From the NCBI RefSeq assembly GCF_001995175.1, contig NZ_MUKN01000020.1, forward strand, positions 1 through 58,868: DNA of 58,868 nucleotides, given 5' to 3'. The DNA comes from Rathayibacter rhapontici. GTDB taxonomy: Bacteria; Actinomycetota; Actinomycetes; Actinomycetales; Microbacteriaceae. Positions 25,942 through 36,092 of this stretch are shown here, one piece after another; the stretch's first letter is position 1, and the number at the start of each line of letters is the position of its first letter. The notes below the pieces were generated by a model. It worked only from the letters and a program-made list of their open reading frames with translations. It had not been told where the DNA came from and made no database searches. The translations under genes and the position numbers were made by a program.

Positions 25942-26828
25942 ATGGAACTGCGTCAGCTCGAACACTTCCTCGCCGTGGCGAAGGAGCAGCACTTCACCCG
26001 CGCCGCGAGCGCGCTGCAGATCTCGCAGTCCGGGCTCTCGGCCTCCATCCGCGCGCTCGAGAGCGAGCTGGGCAGTCCGCTGTTCACCCGCAGCACCCGG
26101 CGCGTGGAGCTGACGCCCGCCGGCCGGGCGATGCTCGAGGAGTCGGAGCGGTCGGTGGCGAGCGCTCTCGCCGCGCGGGATGCGGTGCGGGCGGTGCAGG
26201 GCGTGCTGCGGGGGAGCCTCGCGGTCGGCACGGAGGAGTGCCTGGGCGGCGTGCACCTGCCGCGCGAGCTCGCGACCTTCCGAGGCGAGCACCCCGGAGT
26301 GGCGCTGCGGCTGACGCACGACGGATCCGGCGCGCTGCTCGAGGCGGTGGCCGCCGGTCGCTCGATCTGGCGCTCGTCGCCGACATCGGAGCGACGCCCG
26401 CGGGCGTGCGGACCCTGCCGCTCGCGAGCGAGGGCTTCGCGGTCCTGGCGCACCCCGATCATCCGCTCGCCGACCGCGCGGTGTGCCGCGTGCCCGATCT
26501 CGTCGGCGAGACGATCGTGGGGCTGCAGGGGCACTGGGGTGCGAGCCACTTGGCCGCGCAGGCGTTCGCCGAGCACGGGCTCGGGTTCGAGGTCGAGCTC
26601 GAGGTGAACGACGTGCACACGCTGCTCGATCTGGTCGGCTACGGCATGGGCGTCGCGGTGGTGCCGGCGCACTTCGCCGAGAAGCGCCCCGAGGCGCTGA
26701 CCGCGGTGCCGCTCGAGGATCCGCTGCTCGTCTGGCGCACGATGGTGGCGGTTCCGGAGCGGCCGACCGCGGCGGCCCGCGCCTTCGTGTCGGCGCTGCC
26801 GTCGCCGTCGGCGGTGCCGGTCGAGTAG
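25942..26828 (+). pseudogene. LysR family transcriptional regulator, one apparent frameshift
   Basis: The N-terminus MELRQLEHFLAVAKEQHFTR then AASALQISQSGLSASIRALE is a LysR winged helix-turn-helix. The effector-binding half begins in another frame (LDLALVADIGATPAGVRTLP ... LLDLVGYGMGVAVVPAHFAE). They meet at GCCGGTCGCTCGATCTG near 26355; adding one base gives about 295 residues, the normal LysR length. A consensus error is most likely. The stop codon TAG lies within a partial copy (GGTCGAGTAG) of the intergenic repeat that follows. Target genes may include the aldo/keto reductases downstream; this is conjecture. Confidence 0.8.
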
Positions 26829-26838
26829 CGCCGCCCTG

Positions 26839-27006
26839 CTGCTGGTCGAGTGGCCCCGGAGGGGCGTATCGAGACCCGCGGGTCCGGCGGTGGTGGATCT
26901 CGATACGCCCGCTGCGCGGGCTACTCGATCAGCGAGTGCTCCCTGCTGGTCGAGTAGCTCCGCCCTGCTGCTGGTCGAGTAGCCGCGGAGGGGCGTATCG
27001 AGACCC
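26839..27006. repeat. GTCGAGTAG/TATCGAGA intergenic palindromic repeats
   Basis: One complete inverted copy (26839-26933) is followed by a degenerate one (26943-27006) between the convergent LysR and aldo/keto reductase genes. The stem regions differ (CCCCGGAGGGG, CGCGGAGGGG), but the arms TGCTGGTCGAGTAG and CGTATCGAGACC are kept. Confidence 0.85.
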
Positions 27007-27016
27007 CGCCCGGCGC

Positions 27017-27874
27017 TCAGTCGAGCGACGCGAGCTCCTCCGGGGTCAGCTCCAGGTCGGCCGCCGTGGCCGAGTCGCGGATGCTCTCGGGACGCGACGA
27101 GCCCGGGATCGGCAGCACGATCGGCGCCTTCGCCAGCTCCCACGCCAGGCAGACCACCTGCGGCGAGACTCCGTGCGCCTCGGCGACGTCGGCGAACGCC
27201 GAGTAGCGCGAGCCCAGCTCAGCGGCCGACGAGATCCCGCCCAGCGGGCTCCACGGCAGGAACGCGATGCCCAGCTCCGCGCAGAGCTCGAGCTCCGGCT
27301 CGCTCGAGCGGAACGACGGCGAGAACTGGTTCTGCACCGAGACGAGGCGACCGCCGAGGATCCCGTGCGCCTCCCGGATCTGCGCCGGGTCGGCGTTCGA
27401 GATGCCGGCGCGCACGATGACGCCCTCGTCGAGCAGCTCGACGAGCGCTCCGATCGAGTCGGCGTACGGCACCGCCGGGTCGGGCCGGTGGTACTGGTAG
27501 AGCCCGATCGCCTCGACCCCGAGACGCTGCGCGGACGCGCGGGCCGCCTCCTTCAGGTGCTCGGGACGCCCGTCCTGCGTCCACACGCCGGGCTCGGGGC
27601 GCAGGTGCCCGCCCTTCGTGGCGACGAGCACTCCGGAGGTGTCGCCGCCGTAGCCCCGCAGCGCCTCGGCGATCAGCAGCTCGTTGTGGCCGAGGTCGTC
27701 CTCGCCGCCCAGGTGGTAGGCGTCGGCGGTGTCGACCAGGGTGACGCCGGCGTCGAGTGCCGCGTGGATCGTGGCGATCGACCGGTCGCGGTCGGGCCGG
27801 CCCTCGATCGACATCGGCATGCCGCCGAGGCCGATCGCGCCGACGGTGATGTCGCCGAGTGCGCGCTGCTTCAT
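27017..27874 (-). CDS. Aldo/keto reductase
   Basis: A 285-residue (alpha/beta)8 aldo/keto reductase. The catalytic tetrad region is visible as TLVDTADAYHLGGEDDLGHN (Asp/Tyr), VLVATKGG (Lys) and GLYQYHRPDP (His). FLPWSPLGG and LPIPGSSRPE mark the NADPH-binding end. It is shorter than the AKR upstream in the same operon-like pair and belongs to another subfamily. There is a 50-base gap between the two minus-strand genes. The substrate is unknown. Confidence 0.9.
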   Translation of the reverse strand: MKQRALGDITVGAIGLGGMPMSIEGRPDRDRSIATIHAALDAGVTLVDTADAYHLGGEDDLGHNELLIAEALRGYGGDTSGVLVATKGGHLRPEPGVWTQDGRPEHLKEAARASAQRLGVEAIGLYQYHRPDPAVPYADSIGALVELLDEGVIVRAGISNADPAQIREAHGILGGRLVSVQNQFSPSFRSSEPELELCAELGIAFLPWSPLGGISSAAELGSRYSAFADVAEAHGVSPQVVCLAWELAKAPIVLPIPGSSRPESIRDSATAADLELTPEELASLD

Positions 27875-27923
27875 GAGTCCTCTTCGTTCGGGGGGAGTGC
27901 GGAGTGGGAGACGGGGACCGGGG

Positions 27924-28930
27924 TCACCAGGCGTAGTCCTCGGGCGCCGTGCGGTGCCCGGGGAAGATCTCGTCGAGGCGGGCCAGGTCGTCGGAGTCGA
28001 GCGCCACGTCGACCGACGCGACCGCGCTCTCGAGCTGCTCCATAGTGCGCGGGCCCGTGATCGGTCCGGTCACGCCGGGCTGGTGCAGGAGCCACGCGAG
28101 CGCCAGCTCTCCCGGGGCGACGCCGCGCTCGCGGGCGAACGCCTCGTACTGCTCGAGCGCCGGGCGGTTCTTCTCGATCGCCTCGGCCGAGCGGCCGGCG
28201 TTCCGACGGCTGCCCGACTCCGTCTTCTCGATCACTCCGCCCAGCAGCCCGCCCTGCAGCGGCGACCAGGGGATCACGCCGAGCCCGTAGTGCAGCGCGG
28301 CCGGCAGCACCTCGCGCTCGATGTCGCGGGTGAGCAGGTTGTAGATCGACTGCTCCGACGCGAGGCCGGTGAAGTGCCGCGATCGGGCCGCCTCCTGCGC
28401 CTGGGCGATGTGCCAGCCGGCGAAGTTGCTCGAGCGACGTAGAGGACCTTGCCCTGCTGCACGGCGACGTCCATCGCCTGCCAGATCTCGTCCCACGGCG
28501 TCGAGCGGTCGACGTGGTGGAACTGGTAGAGGTCGATGTGGTCGGTCTGCAGGCGGCGCAGGCTGTCGTCGAGGGCGCGGCGGATGCTGAGGGCCGACAG
28601 GCGGCCGCCGTTGGGCCAGGAGTCGCGGCCGCGCTCGGCGCCGGGCGCCGCGTACTGCTCCATGTCGCCGTAGACCTTGGTCGCCAGGACGGTGCGCTCG
28701 CGGCGCTCGCCGCCCTGCGCGAACCAGCGTCCGACGATCTCCTCGGTGCCGCCGCGGTTCCCGTCGCCGCCGTAGACGTTCGCGGTGTCGAAGAAGTTGA
28801 CTCCCAGCTCCTGCGCCCGGTCCATGATCGCGAACGAGTCGGGCTCGCTGGTCTCGGGTCCGAAGTTCATGGTGCCGAGGACGGCGCGGGAGACGGACAG
28901 GCCGGTGCGGCCGAGATTCGTGTACTGCAT
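27924..28930 (-). pseudogene. Aldo/keto reductase, one apparent frameshift
   Basis: The N-terminal part MQYTNLGRTGLSVSRAVLGT, NFFDTANVYGG (Asp and Tyr of the tetrad), VLATKVYGDM (Lys) and DHIDLYQFHHVD (His) is intact. The C-terminal part SSNFAGWHIAQAQEAARSRH ... VIPWSPLQGGLLGG ... GPRTMEQLESA is in another frame. The join is at CTCTACGTCGCTCGAGC near 28440. One more G would give LYVGSSNFAGW, and a normal 335-residue enzyme results. The ATG at 28930 is chosen since the sequence upstream of it is not family-like. Probably a consensus error. Confidence 0.82.
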
Positions 28931-29057
28931 GCTCCCATCCCACGCCGCCCCGGCCCCCGTGTCCAACAGGGGCTCGTCATGGCATTCAGCGTTGGCGGAG
29001 GTCAATGCGCCGGCCGCGCGGCGGCGGCGGCGGGCTCGGCCGCGTTAGAGTCGCCGG

Positions 29058-29633
29058 GTGGCACGGCAGACGACGACCCAGCGCATCCTGATCGCCCTCT
29101 CCTCGACGCTCCTGCTGGCCGGGTGCACGTCGCCGGCCCCGAGCCCGAGCGCTCCGGCCGAGACTCCGGCCGCGACGACGGAGCCCGCCGCCGCTCCGCG
29201 CCCCGTCCCGAGCGAGGTGCTCGCGCCGGTCCCCCTGGCGGGCGCCTCCGGATCGACGCCGTCGACGGGATCCTGCGCCTCGGCCGCCGCCGCGCCGTCG
29301 GGATCGATCGGCGACGTCGACCTCGAGTCCGTCCGGGACAGCGGTCCCAAGACCGGTGCGACCGGCGCCGTCACGACCGCGACCGACGGGAGCCCCGCCT
29401 CCTATCTCGTCGCCGGGGGCGACATCAGCGCCGAGATCGCCGAGCGCTTCTGCGTCAGCCCCGAGTTCCTCGACGCGCTCAACTCGGCGCGCCGCGACGG
29501 AGTGGGCATCGACTCGCTCTACGCCGGCGACACGCTCAACCTGAGCCCGTCGGCCGTGCTGAGCGTCGGCGACCAGAACGGCCGCGTCCTCGACAACGAC
29601 GCTCCGAGCCCGCTGCCCGAGCAGGAGGACTGA
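29058..29633 (+). CDS. Lipoprotein with C-terminal LysM-like domain
   Basis: A 191-residue protein starting at GTG 29058. The signal QRILIALSSTLLLAGC places the lipidated Cys near residue 23. A long Ala/Pro/Thr-rich spacer follows to about residue 80. The C-terminal part YLVAGGDISAEIAERFCVSP then FLDALNSARRDG and LYAGDTLNLSP is a LysM-like peptidoglycan-binding module. It is thus probably a surface lipoprotein contacting the cell wall. The start is the only codon before the signal; the gene stands alone. Confidence 0.78.
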   Translation: MARQTTTQRILIALSSTLLLAGCTSPAPSPSAPAETPAATTEPAAAPRPVPSEVLAPVPLAGASGSTPSTGSCASAAAAPSGSIGDVDLESVRDSGPKTGATGAVTTATDGSPASYLVAGGDISAEIAERFCVSPEFLDALNSARRDGVGIDSLYAGDTLNLSPSAVLSVGDQNGRVLDNDAPSPLPEQED

Positions 29634-29649
29634 CCGCCGCGCGGTGTCG

Positions 29650-30015
29650 TCAGGCCGCGACGAGGCCCAGGAGCACCGCCGTCACCGCGACGGACGCGGC
29701 GAACCCCACTCCGCGCCGGCCGGCCTTCTCGCCCTCGGCGAGCCAGGGCAGCGACTCCCAGCGCAGGGCGGCTCCGGCGACAGCGGCCGCGGTCACCGCG
29801 ACCAGCGCGAACCACGGAGCGAGCGTCACCGCGGTCCAGTCGGCGAAGACCCGGACGAGCGCGAGCACGAGCGCCGCGTCGACCAGGTGCGAGAGCAGGC
29901 GGAAGCGGTCGCGGGCGAGGAGCGTCCCGAACCGGGGCAGCGGCACCGCGGCCAGAGCGGTGCGTCCGACGACGTAGACGCCGATGACGAGTGCGACGAG
30001 CGTGGCGAGGATCAC
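29650..30015 (-). CDS. Hypothetical membrane protein, 121 aa
   Basis: A 121-residue protein with four hydrophobic segments (VILATLVALVIGVYVVGRTA, HLVDAALVLALVRVFADW, APWFALVAVTAAAVAGAA, VGFAASVAVTAVLLGLVAA). GTG at 30015 overlaps the stop of the serine hydrolase gene by four bases (GTGA), which fixes the start. It is the last gene of a three-gene operon (regulator, hydrolase, membrane protein). No family recognised. Confidence 0.75.
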   Translation of the reverse strand: MILATLVALVIGVYVVGRTALAAVPLPRFGTLLARDRFRLLSHLVDAALVLALVRVFADWTAVTLAPWFALVAVTAAAVAGAALRWESLPWLAEGEKAGRRGVGFAASVAVTAVLLGLVAA

Positions 30016-31097
30016 GACCCCTCCTCCAGGACGTGGGCGAGCAGGTCCAGGCCGACGTCGTCGACCGAGGTGGCGGTGCTGCCGTTCACGAAGACGGCGA
30101 CTCCGCGCTCGCGGTCCATCGCGAGCATCGTGGAGTAGCCGGACGTGCCTCCGTCGTGCCACGTCGTCTCGCGGCCGTCGGCCGCCTCGGACGTGAACCA
30201 CGCGAGGCCGACGCGATCGGATCCGCCGGCGTCGTGGCGAGGAGCGAGCACTTCGTCGGCTGCGACTCCGAGAGCCGGATCGTCGGTGAGCAGCGCCTGC
30301 GCGTAGCGGGCCATGTCGGCGGCCGTCGAGCGCACGCCTCCGGCCGGGGCGTAGCCGCCCATCGCCCAGGCGTCGACGGAGCGGCCGCTCGCGGCGTAGC
30401 CGGTCGGTGCGTCGGGGCCGAGGCCGTCGGCGGTCGTCGGGACGCGGCTGTCCGCCATGCCCAGCGGTGTGAGGATCCGCTCCTGCACGAGATCGGCGTA
30501 GTCGCTCCCCTCCGCCCTCGCGAGGGTCTGGCCGAGCACCGCGGCGCCCAGGTTCGAGTAGAGGAACGGCTCGTCGACACTCGACGCGTCGGCCGCGTGG
30601 CGCAGCACGTCGTCGGCGGAGTAGCCCGCGTAGGGATCGGTTCCCCGCAGCTGCGAGAGCAGCGAGCGTCCGATCGTGCCGAGTCCGCTCGACAGGCGCG
30701 GCAGCCCGGACGTGTGCGTCGCGAGCTCCTCGAGGGTGCCGTCGAAGCCGCCGACGTCGGCGTGATCGGCGGCCCGGTCCTCAAGAGCGACGGTGCCCGA
30801 GGCGGCGCTCTGCGCGAGCAGGAGCGCGGTCATCGTCTTGGTGACCGAGCCGATCTCGACCTCGGTCCTCTCGTCCGCGCCGAAGCCGGCGAAGCGCACG
30901 CCCTCCGGAGTGACGACCGCGGCCACGATCTCGTCGCGGACGCCGTCGCCGAGGTGCTCGGCGATCCAGGTGGCGAGCTCCGCGTCCCCGGTCGCCTCGG
31001 GGGAGAGGGACGGGGTCGGCGGGCGGAGGAGCACGCCGGCGGCGAGGACCGCGGCGGCGGCCGCGGCGGCCACGACGACACGGGTGCGGCGCGTCAT
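30012..31097 (-). CDS. Serine hydrolase (beta-lactamase / class C PBP-like)
   Basis: A 361-residue protein with an N-terminal membrane anchor or signal (VVVAAAAAAAVLAAGVLL). Its active-site motifs are those of the class C beta-lactamase/DD-peptidase fold: SVTK (SxxK nucleophile), YSN (YxN) and HDGGTSG in place of KTG. It is therefore an exported serine hydrolase, possibly an esterase or D-aminopeptidase rather than a beta-lactamase. It overlaps both neighbours by ATGA/GTGA in an operon led by an ArsR-like regulator, so expression is probably coupled to that regulator. Confidence 0.88.
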   Translation of the reverse strand: MTRRTRVVVAAAAAAAVLAAGVLLRPPTPSLSPEATGDAELATWIAEHLGDGVRDEIVAAVVTPEGVRFAGFGADERTEVEIGSVTKTMTALLLAQSAASGTVALEDRAADHADVGGFDGTLEELATHTSGLPRLSSGLGTIGRSLLSQLRGTDPYAGYSADDVLRHAADASSVDEPFLYSNLGAAVLGQTLARAEGSDYADLVQERILTPLGMADSRVPTTADGLGPDAPTGYAASGRSVDAWAMGGYAPAGGVRSTAADMARYAQALLTDDPALGVAADEVLAPRHDAGGSDRVGLAWFTSEAADGRETTWHDGGTSGYSTMLAMDRERGVAVFVNGSTATSVDDVGLDLLAHVLEEGS

Positions 31098-31609
31098 CGG
31101 GGGCCTCCGGCGGCGAGCAGGATCACCAGCAGCGGGACGAGTCGCTCCGGAGGGACGCCGTAGCGTCCGCGGCCGCGCGCTTCGAGCCAGCCCGCCGCGA
31201 CGAGCTGGTTGACGTGGTGGTAGATCTGGCCGGTGGTGCCGGCGCCCTCGCTCTCGGCGAGCTGCGCGACCGTCTCGACTCCGCCCGCGACGGCCTGGAG
31301 GAACCGCAGGCGCACCGGACTGCCGAGGGCCGCGAGCGCGGCGGGGCCGGGGCTGGCGCCCCAGTCGCGCTCGAAGAACGCGTCGGTCGTGAGCCCGTAC
31401 TGCCACTCGACGGGGCCGGCCGGAGTGCCGACGGAGCCCGCGAAGACGACGCCGCCGGGAGGGGGGAGCCGGTCGCGGAGGGCCGTGATCGCCCAGAGCG
31501 GGTCGTCGTGCGGGGGTCCGGGGACGGGAGCGACGGCTCCGCCCGCCTCGAGCCGGTCGAGACGGGCGCGGAGCTCGTCGAGCTCGGCGGCGAGGTCGCG
31601 GGAGGTCAT
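31094..31609 (-). CDS. ArsR-like winged helix-turn-helix regulator
   Basis: A 171-residue protein. Residues 1-25 are a coiled coil (LAAELDELRARLDRLEAG), the middle has a small beta domain (PPPGGVVFAGSVGTPAGPVE), and residues 90-150 carry the winged helix: ALGSPVRLRFLQAVAGGVET VAQLAESEGAGTTGQIYHHV NQLVAAGWLEARGRG. No metal-binding cysteines are present. First gene of the operon with the serine hydrolase. An inverted repeat TTCCGT-AATA-ACGGAA lies 20-35 bases upstream of the start and probably is its operator. Confidence 0.82.
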   Translation of the reverse strand: MTSRDLAAELDELRARLDRLEAGGAVAPVPGPPHDDPLWAITALRDRLPPPGGVVFAGSVGTPAGPVEWQYGLTTDAFFERDWGASPGPAALAALGSPVRLRFLQAVAGGVETVAQLAESEGAGTTGQIYHHVNQLVAAGWLEARGRGRYGVPPERLVPLLVILLAAGGPR

Positions 31610-31628
31610 GCCTCCATTCTTGCAACTA

Positions 31629-31644
31629 TTCCGTAATAACGGAA
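31629..31644. promoter_or_regulatory. Inverted repeat, candidate operator of the ArsR-like regulator
   Basis: TTCCGT and ACGGAA are separated by four bases (AATA) and lie just upstream of the regulator start at 31609. The size and site are as expected for an autorepressor of this operon. It is set in an AT-richer patch than its surroundings. Confidence 0.55.
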
Positions 31645-31664
31645 CCCTCCTGCGCGCCCCTCCT

Positions 31665-32228
31665 CCAAAAGTTGCGGGAAGCGTGAGTACTCACCGCAAC
31701 TATTGGCGAAGCGCGCCGGGCGGCGGCCCCGAGCGGGCAGGAGTCCGTGCGTCGTCCTGCCGCCCTCGAGTCCTCCGAAGTCGTCGTACTCGAGCCCCAG
31801 TGCGACGACTCTTGGACAGCGGACGGGCGACGTGCTCGGAGACGCGGCGATCCTCCAGAAGTTGCGGGAAGCGCGAGCGTTCACCGCAACTTCTGAGGAA
31901 GCGAGCGGGCGGGATTACGCGCGTCGTCCTGCGGCCCTCGAGTCCTCCGAAGTCGTCGTACTCGAGCCCCAGTACGACGACTCTTGGACAGCGGACTCGA
32001 CGACCTAGGAGACGCCGCGATCCTCCAGAAGTTGCGGGAAGCGCGAGCGTTCACCGCAACTTCTGGCGAAGCGCGCCGGGCGGCGGCCCGGAGTGCGCGC
32101 CCATCCTCCAGAAGTTGCGGGAAGCGCGCGCCGTTACCGCAGCTTCTGCGGAAGCGAGCCAGCAGGAGCCCGCGCGGCGATCCTCCGGAAGTCGGCGGAA
32201 CCGCGCGCGCTCACCGCGACTTCTGCGG
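31665..32228. repeat. Array of alternating hairpin repeats (types H and Y)
   Basis: Five H hairpins (CCAGAAGTTGCGG, 16-base loop, CCGCAACTTCTGG in the best copy) start at 31665, 31855, 32025, 32108 and 32185. Two Y hairpins (AGTCGTCGTACT, 8-base loop, AGTACGACGACT) at 31779-31810 and 31951-31982 alternate with the first three. The H-Y unit repeats every 170-172 bases. The array fills the non-coding gap between the purL stop and the ArsR-like start, where I see no gene. Confidence 0.88.
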
Positions 32229-32242
32229 AAGCGCCGCCGGAA

Positions 32243-34537
32243 TCAGGCGAAGTGCTTCGGCAGCACCGCGCTGTTCACCGTGCGCAGCTCCGCGAGCGGC
32301 AGCGTGAACAGCCCCTGCACCTCGACGGCCGGAGTCGCCGCGTCCGTCACGCCGATGCGCAGCACGGGGTACCCGCGCCCCTCGCACAGCCCGCGGAACT
32401 TCACGTCGTCCTCGCGCGGCACCGACACCAGCACGCGGCCGGTCGACTCCGAGAAGAGCGCCGCGGTCGCGTCGACCCCGTCGCGCTCCATCAGCTCGTC
32501 GAGCCAGATCCGCACACCCACGCCGAAGCGCAGCGCCGACTCGGCGACGGCGACCACGAGCCCGCCGTCGGCGAGGTCGTGGGCGGAGGCGATGAGCGAC
32601 TCCCGCGCGCCCGCCGCGATCAGCTCGGCGAGGGCCTTCTCCTGGCCGAGGTCGAGCTCGGGCGGCAGGCCGCCCAGGTGGTCGTGCACGGTGCCGGCCC
32701 AGGCCGAGCCGTCGAGCTCGTCGCGGGTCGTGCCCAGGAGGTAGACGTTGTCGCCCTCGTCCTGCCAGCCCGAGGGGATGCGGCGCGCGACGTCGTCGAT
32801 CACGCCGAGCACGCCGACGACCGGGGTCGGGAAGATCGGCACGTCGCCGGTCTGGTTGTAGAACGAGACGTTGCCGCCGGTGACGGGGATCTCGAGCTCG
32901 AGGCAGGCGTCGGCGAGGGCGGTGACCGCCTCGCGGAACTGCCACATGACCTCGGGGTTCTCGGGGCTGCCGAAGTTGAGGCAGTCCGAGACGGCGACGG
33001 GGGAGGCGCCGGTGACGGCGACGTTGCGGTACGCCTCCGCCAGCGCGAGGCGGGCGCCCTGCGCCGGGTCGAGCTGGCACCAGCGGCCGTTGGCGTCGGT
33101 CGCGACGGCGAAGCCGAGGCCCGACTCCTCGTCGACGCGGACCATGCCGCCGTCGTCGGGGTAGCTGAGCGCGGTGTTGCCGAGCACGTAGCGGTCGTAC
33201 TGCGAGGTGATCCAGCTCTTGTCGGCGAGGTTCGCCGAACCCAGCAGCGCGAGGGTCTCGGCGCGCAGCCCGTCTCCGGACGACTTCCGGGGCAGGCGCG
33301 AGGACGAGTCGGCCTGCAGCGCGTCGAGCCAGGCCGGGTACTCGAGGGGCCGCTCGTAGACCGGTCCGTCGACCGCGACGGTGCGCGGGTCGACGTTGAC
33401 GATCTCCTCGCCGTGCCAGTTGATGATCAGGCGGCCGGAGTCGGTGACCTCGCCGAGCACGCTGGTCTCGACGTCCCACTTGCCGACGACCTCGAGGAAC
33501 GCGTCGAGCTTCTCGGGCGTCACGACCGCCATCATGCGCTCCTGCGACTCCGACATGAGGATCTCCTCGGCCGTGAGCGAGGGGTCGCGCAGCAGCACCG
33601 AGTCGAGCTCGATGAACATGCCGCCGTCGCCATTGGAGGCGAGCTCGGAGGTCGCGCACGAGATGCCGGCCGCTCCGAGGTCCTGGATGCCCTCGACGAG
33701 ATCGCCGCGGAACAGCTCGAGGCAGCACTCGATGAGCACCTTCTCGGCGAACGGGTCGCCGACCTGGACGGCCGGGCGCTTGGTCGGTCCGCCGTCGGCG
33801 AAGGTGTCGGAGGCGAGGATCGACGCGCCGCCGATGCCGTCGCCGCCCGTGCGCGCCCCGAAGAGCACGACCTTGTTGCCGACTCCGCGGGCGTTCGCGA
33901 GGTGCAGGTCCTCGTGGCGCAGCACTCCGACCGCGAGGGCGTTCACGAGCGGGTTGCCCTGGTAGACGGAGTCGAAGTAGGTCTCGCCGCCGATGTTCGG
34001 CAGGCCGAGGCAGTTGCCGTAGAAGGAGATGCCGGCGACCACGCCGTGCACGACGCGCGCCGTGTCGGGGTCGTCGATCGCTCCGAAGCGCAGCGCGTCC
34101 ATGACCGCGACGGGCCGCGCGCCCATCGAGATGATGTCGCGGACGATGCCGCCCACTCCGGTCGCCGCGCCCTGGAACGGCTCGATGTAGCTCGGGTGGT
34201 TGTGGCTCTCGATCTTGAAGGTGACGGCCCAGCCCTCGCCGACGTCGACCACTCCGGCGTTCTCGCCCATGCCGACCATGAGGTTCTTCTTCATGGCGGG
34301 GGAGACCTTCTGCCCGAACTGGCGGAGGTACATCTTCGACGACTTGTAGGAGCAGTGCTCGCTCCACATCACCGAGTACATCGCCAGCTCGCCGCTCGTG
34401 GGGCGCCGGCCGAGGATCTCGCGGATGCTCGCGTACTCGTCGGGCTTGAGGCCGAGAGCCGCGTAGGGCTGCTCCTTCTCGGGAGTCGCCTCCGCGTTCG
34501 CGGTGGTGTCGGGGACGGCGATGCGGCTCTGTGCCAT
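32243..34537 (-). CDS. purL: Phosphoribosylformylglycinamidine synthase subunit PurL
   Basis: A 764-residue small-type PurL, the ATP-dependent synthetase subunit of the fourth step of purine synthesis. It acts with PurQ and PurS, found 14 kb away. Visible motifs are [12 protein letters not shown], the nucleotide/substrate loop [32 protein letters not shown], and [12 protein letters not shown]. Late motifs include [10 protein letters not shown] and HDLADGG. The start ATG at 34537 is followed by the usual short variable N-terminus. The downstream gap carries the hairpin array, which could serve as terminator. Confidence 0.97.
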   Translation of the reverse strand: MAQSRIAVPDTTANAEATPEKEQPYAALGLKPDEYASIREILGRRPTSGELAMYSVMWSEHCSYKSSKMYLRQFGQKVSPAMKKNLMVGMGENAGVVDVGEGWAVTFKIESHNHPSYIEPFQGAATGVGGIVRDIISMGARPVAVMDALRFGAIDDPDTARVVHGVVAGISFYGNCLGLPNIGGETYFDSVYQGNPLVNALAVGVLRHEDLHLANARGVGNKVVLFGARTGGDGIGGASILASDTFADGGPTKRPAVQVGDPFAEKVLIECCLELFRGDLVEGIQDLGAAGISCATSELASNGDGGMFIELDSVLLRDPSLTAEEILMSESQERMMAVVTPEKLDAFLEVVGKWDVETSVLGEVTDSGRLIINWHGEEIVNVDPRTVAVDGPVYERPLEYPAWLDALQADSSSRLPRKSSGDGLRAETLALLGSANLADKSWITSQYDRYVLGNTALSYPDDGGMVRVDEESGLGFAVATDANGRWCQLDPAQGARLALAEAYRNVAVTGASPVAVSDCLNFGSPENPEVMWQFREAVTALADACLELEIPVTGGNVSFYNQTGDVPIFPTPVVGVLGVIDDVARRIPSGWQDEGDNVYLLGTTRDELDGSAWAGTVHDHLGGLPPELDLGQEKALAELIAAGARESLIASAHDLADGGLVVAVAESALRFGVGVRIWLDELMERDGVDATAALFSESTGRVLVSVPREDDVKFRGLCEGRGYPVLRIGVTDAATPAVEVQGLFTLPLAELRTVNSAVLPKHFA

Positions 34538-34691
34538 GTGCTCGAGGCTCCTGGAGAGGGGGCGGGGGATGCGCGTCGATCCTACCGGCCGCCGCCCGCG
34601 CGGCCCCGGCCGGGAGGCGGCGCCGCGGACCGGCCGCCGGGAGGCCTCCCGCGACCTCTCGGCTGCCGCACACAGCGCATAGGATCGCCGG

Positions 34692-36089
34692 ATGAAGTGG
34701 GCGGCTCTCCTCGTGACCGTCCTCTGGGGTCTCGTGCAGTGCTTCGGGAACCTGAGCGCCGCGAACGTGAACTCGGACGAGCCCGTCTACCTCTCCGCCG
34801 GCTGGGACTACCTCCACGGCGACGTGAGCGCGAACCTGGAGCACCCGCCGACCGCCAAGTACGTGCTCGGCGTCGCGCAGCTCCTCCTGGGCGAGGGGCT
34901 CCTCGCCGGCCGCCTCGCGGCCGCGGCCGCGACGTTCCTCACCGGCGCGATCCTCTGGTTCTGGCTGAAGCGCGAGCTCGGCTTCGTGCTCGCCCTGATC
35001 CCGGCCGGCCTCTTCCTCCTCCTCCCCCGCTCGAGCGCGGGCGGGCCGGGGCGGATCGACCGGTTCGCGATCCTCGAGCCGTTCATGATCCTGTTCGCCG
35101 TCGCCGCGATGGCGGCCGCGTGGGCCTGGGCCCGGCGCGAGGGCGCGCGACCCTGGCTGATGCCGCTCGCCGGCGCGCTCCTCGCCCTCTCGGTCACGTC
35201 GAAGCTCACGACCGCGGTGCTCGCGCCGGTCGTGCTGATCCCGCTGCTGATGGTCGGCCGGCGGAGTCGCCGGCGCGCGTGGCTCGGCGCCGCGGGCTTC
35301 TCCGCCGCCTTCCTCGTCGCCGCCGTGCTCGCCTACCTGCCCGTGCATCCGGTGGAGGCGATCCGGTACCTGGTCGAGTTCCAGTCCGAGCACAACGCCG
35401 ACGGGCACCTGATCGACGTGGCCGGCGCCGCCTACGCCTTCCCCCCGTGGTGGGCGAACCTCTGGTTCACGGCGGTGGGGCTCGGAGTCCCGGCGCTCGC
35501 CGTGCTGCTCGCCGGGGTGCTCCTGGCGCTGATCGCGCCACGGCAGCGCGCGCTCGTGCTCTATCTCGGCTCGGCGACGGCGCTGCTGCTCGTCTTCCAC
35601 CTGGCGATCAGCTCGGTCGCCCTGCCGCACTACTACGCGGTCTGGGCGTGGCTGCTCTGCGCGCTCGCCGGAGTGGGCGTCGCGGAGGCACTGCGCGGGC
35701 GCCTCTCCCTGCCGCCCCGGGTCGCCCGCGGGGTCGGGGCGGTCCTGCTGGCCGCCTCCGTCGTCATCGGGGCCGTCTCGACGCTCGGGGTGCTGCAGGA
35801 GCGGCCGACCGGAGTCGCGCGCGTCGCCGACGCCCTCCGCGAGTGCGGTCTCGACGAGGGCCTGGTGCTCGTGCAGGGAATGTCCTCGGGCGTCTACGTC
35901 CCGTACCTCGGCGACCGGTACACGACCGATCCGGCCTCGGAGGGGATCGTCGCGATCGCGATCCAGGAGTCGGCCCGTTTCCCGGTCGACCCCGCGGTCA
36001 CGGCCTACCTCGAGGGCCCCGGCGCCTCGGACGAGGTGCTGCGGCTCGACGGCCTGGACCTCGTGCTCACCCGCGGTCCCCTCGACTGA
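34692..36089 (+). CDS. Glycosyltransferase family 39-like membrane protein
   Basis: A 465-residue polytopic protein with about ten membrane helices. The first extracytoplasmic loop holds [18 protein letters not shown], carrying the acidic DE motif of GT-C dolichyl-phosphate mannosyl/arabinosyl-type transferases. A second loop has [11 protein letters not shown]. The C-terminal 90 residues ([20 protein letters not shown]) form an extracytoplasmic domain. Such enzymes use polyprenyl-phosphate sugars as donors outside the membrane. The acceptor is unknown. It is divergent from purL and convergent with the MarP gene. Confidence 0.8.
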   Translation: MKWAALLVTVLWGLVQCFGNLSAANVNSDEPVYLSAGWDYLHGDVSANLEHPPTAKYVLGVAQLLLGEGLLAGRLAAAAATFLTGAILWFWLKRELGFVLALIPAGLFLLLPRSSAGGPGRIDRFAILEPFMILFAVAAMAAAWAWARREGARPWLMPLAGALLALSVTSKLTTAVLAPVVLIPLLMVGRRSRRRAWLGAAGFSAAFLVAAVLAYLPVHPVEAIRYLVEFQSEHNADGHLIDVAGAAYAFPPWWANLWFTAVGLGVPALAVLLAGVLLALIAPRQRALVLYLGSATALLLVFHLAISSVALPHYYAVWAWLLCALAGVGVAEALRGRLSLPPRVARGVGAVLLAASVVIGAVSTLGVLQERPTGVARVADALRECGLDEGLVLVQGMSSGVYVPYLGDRYTTDPASEGIVAIAIQESARFPVDPAVTAYLEGPGASDEVLRLDGLDLVLTRGPLD

Positions 36090-36092
36090 CTC

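Noticed and set aside
30012..31097. Beta-lactamase resistance gene
   Set aside because: The third motif is HDG rather than KTG, and the operon context is a regulator and membrane protein; a general serine hydrolase is the safer call.
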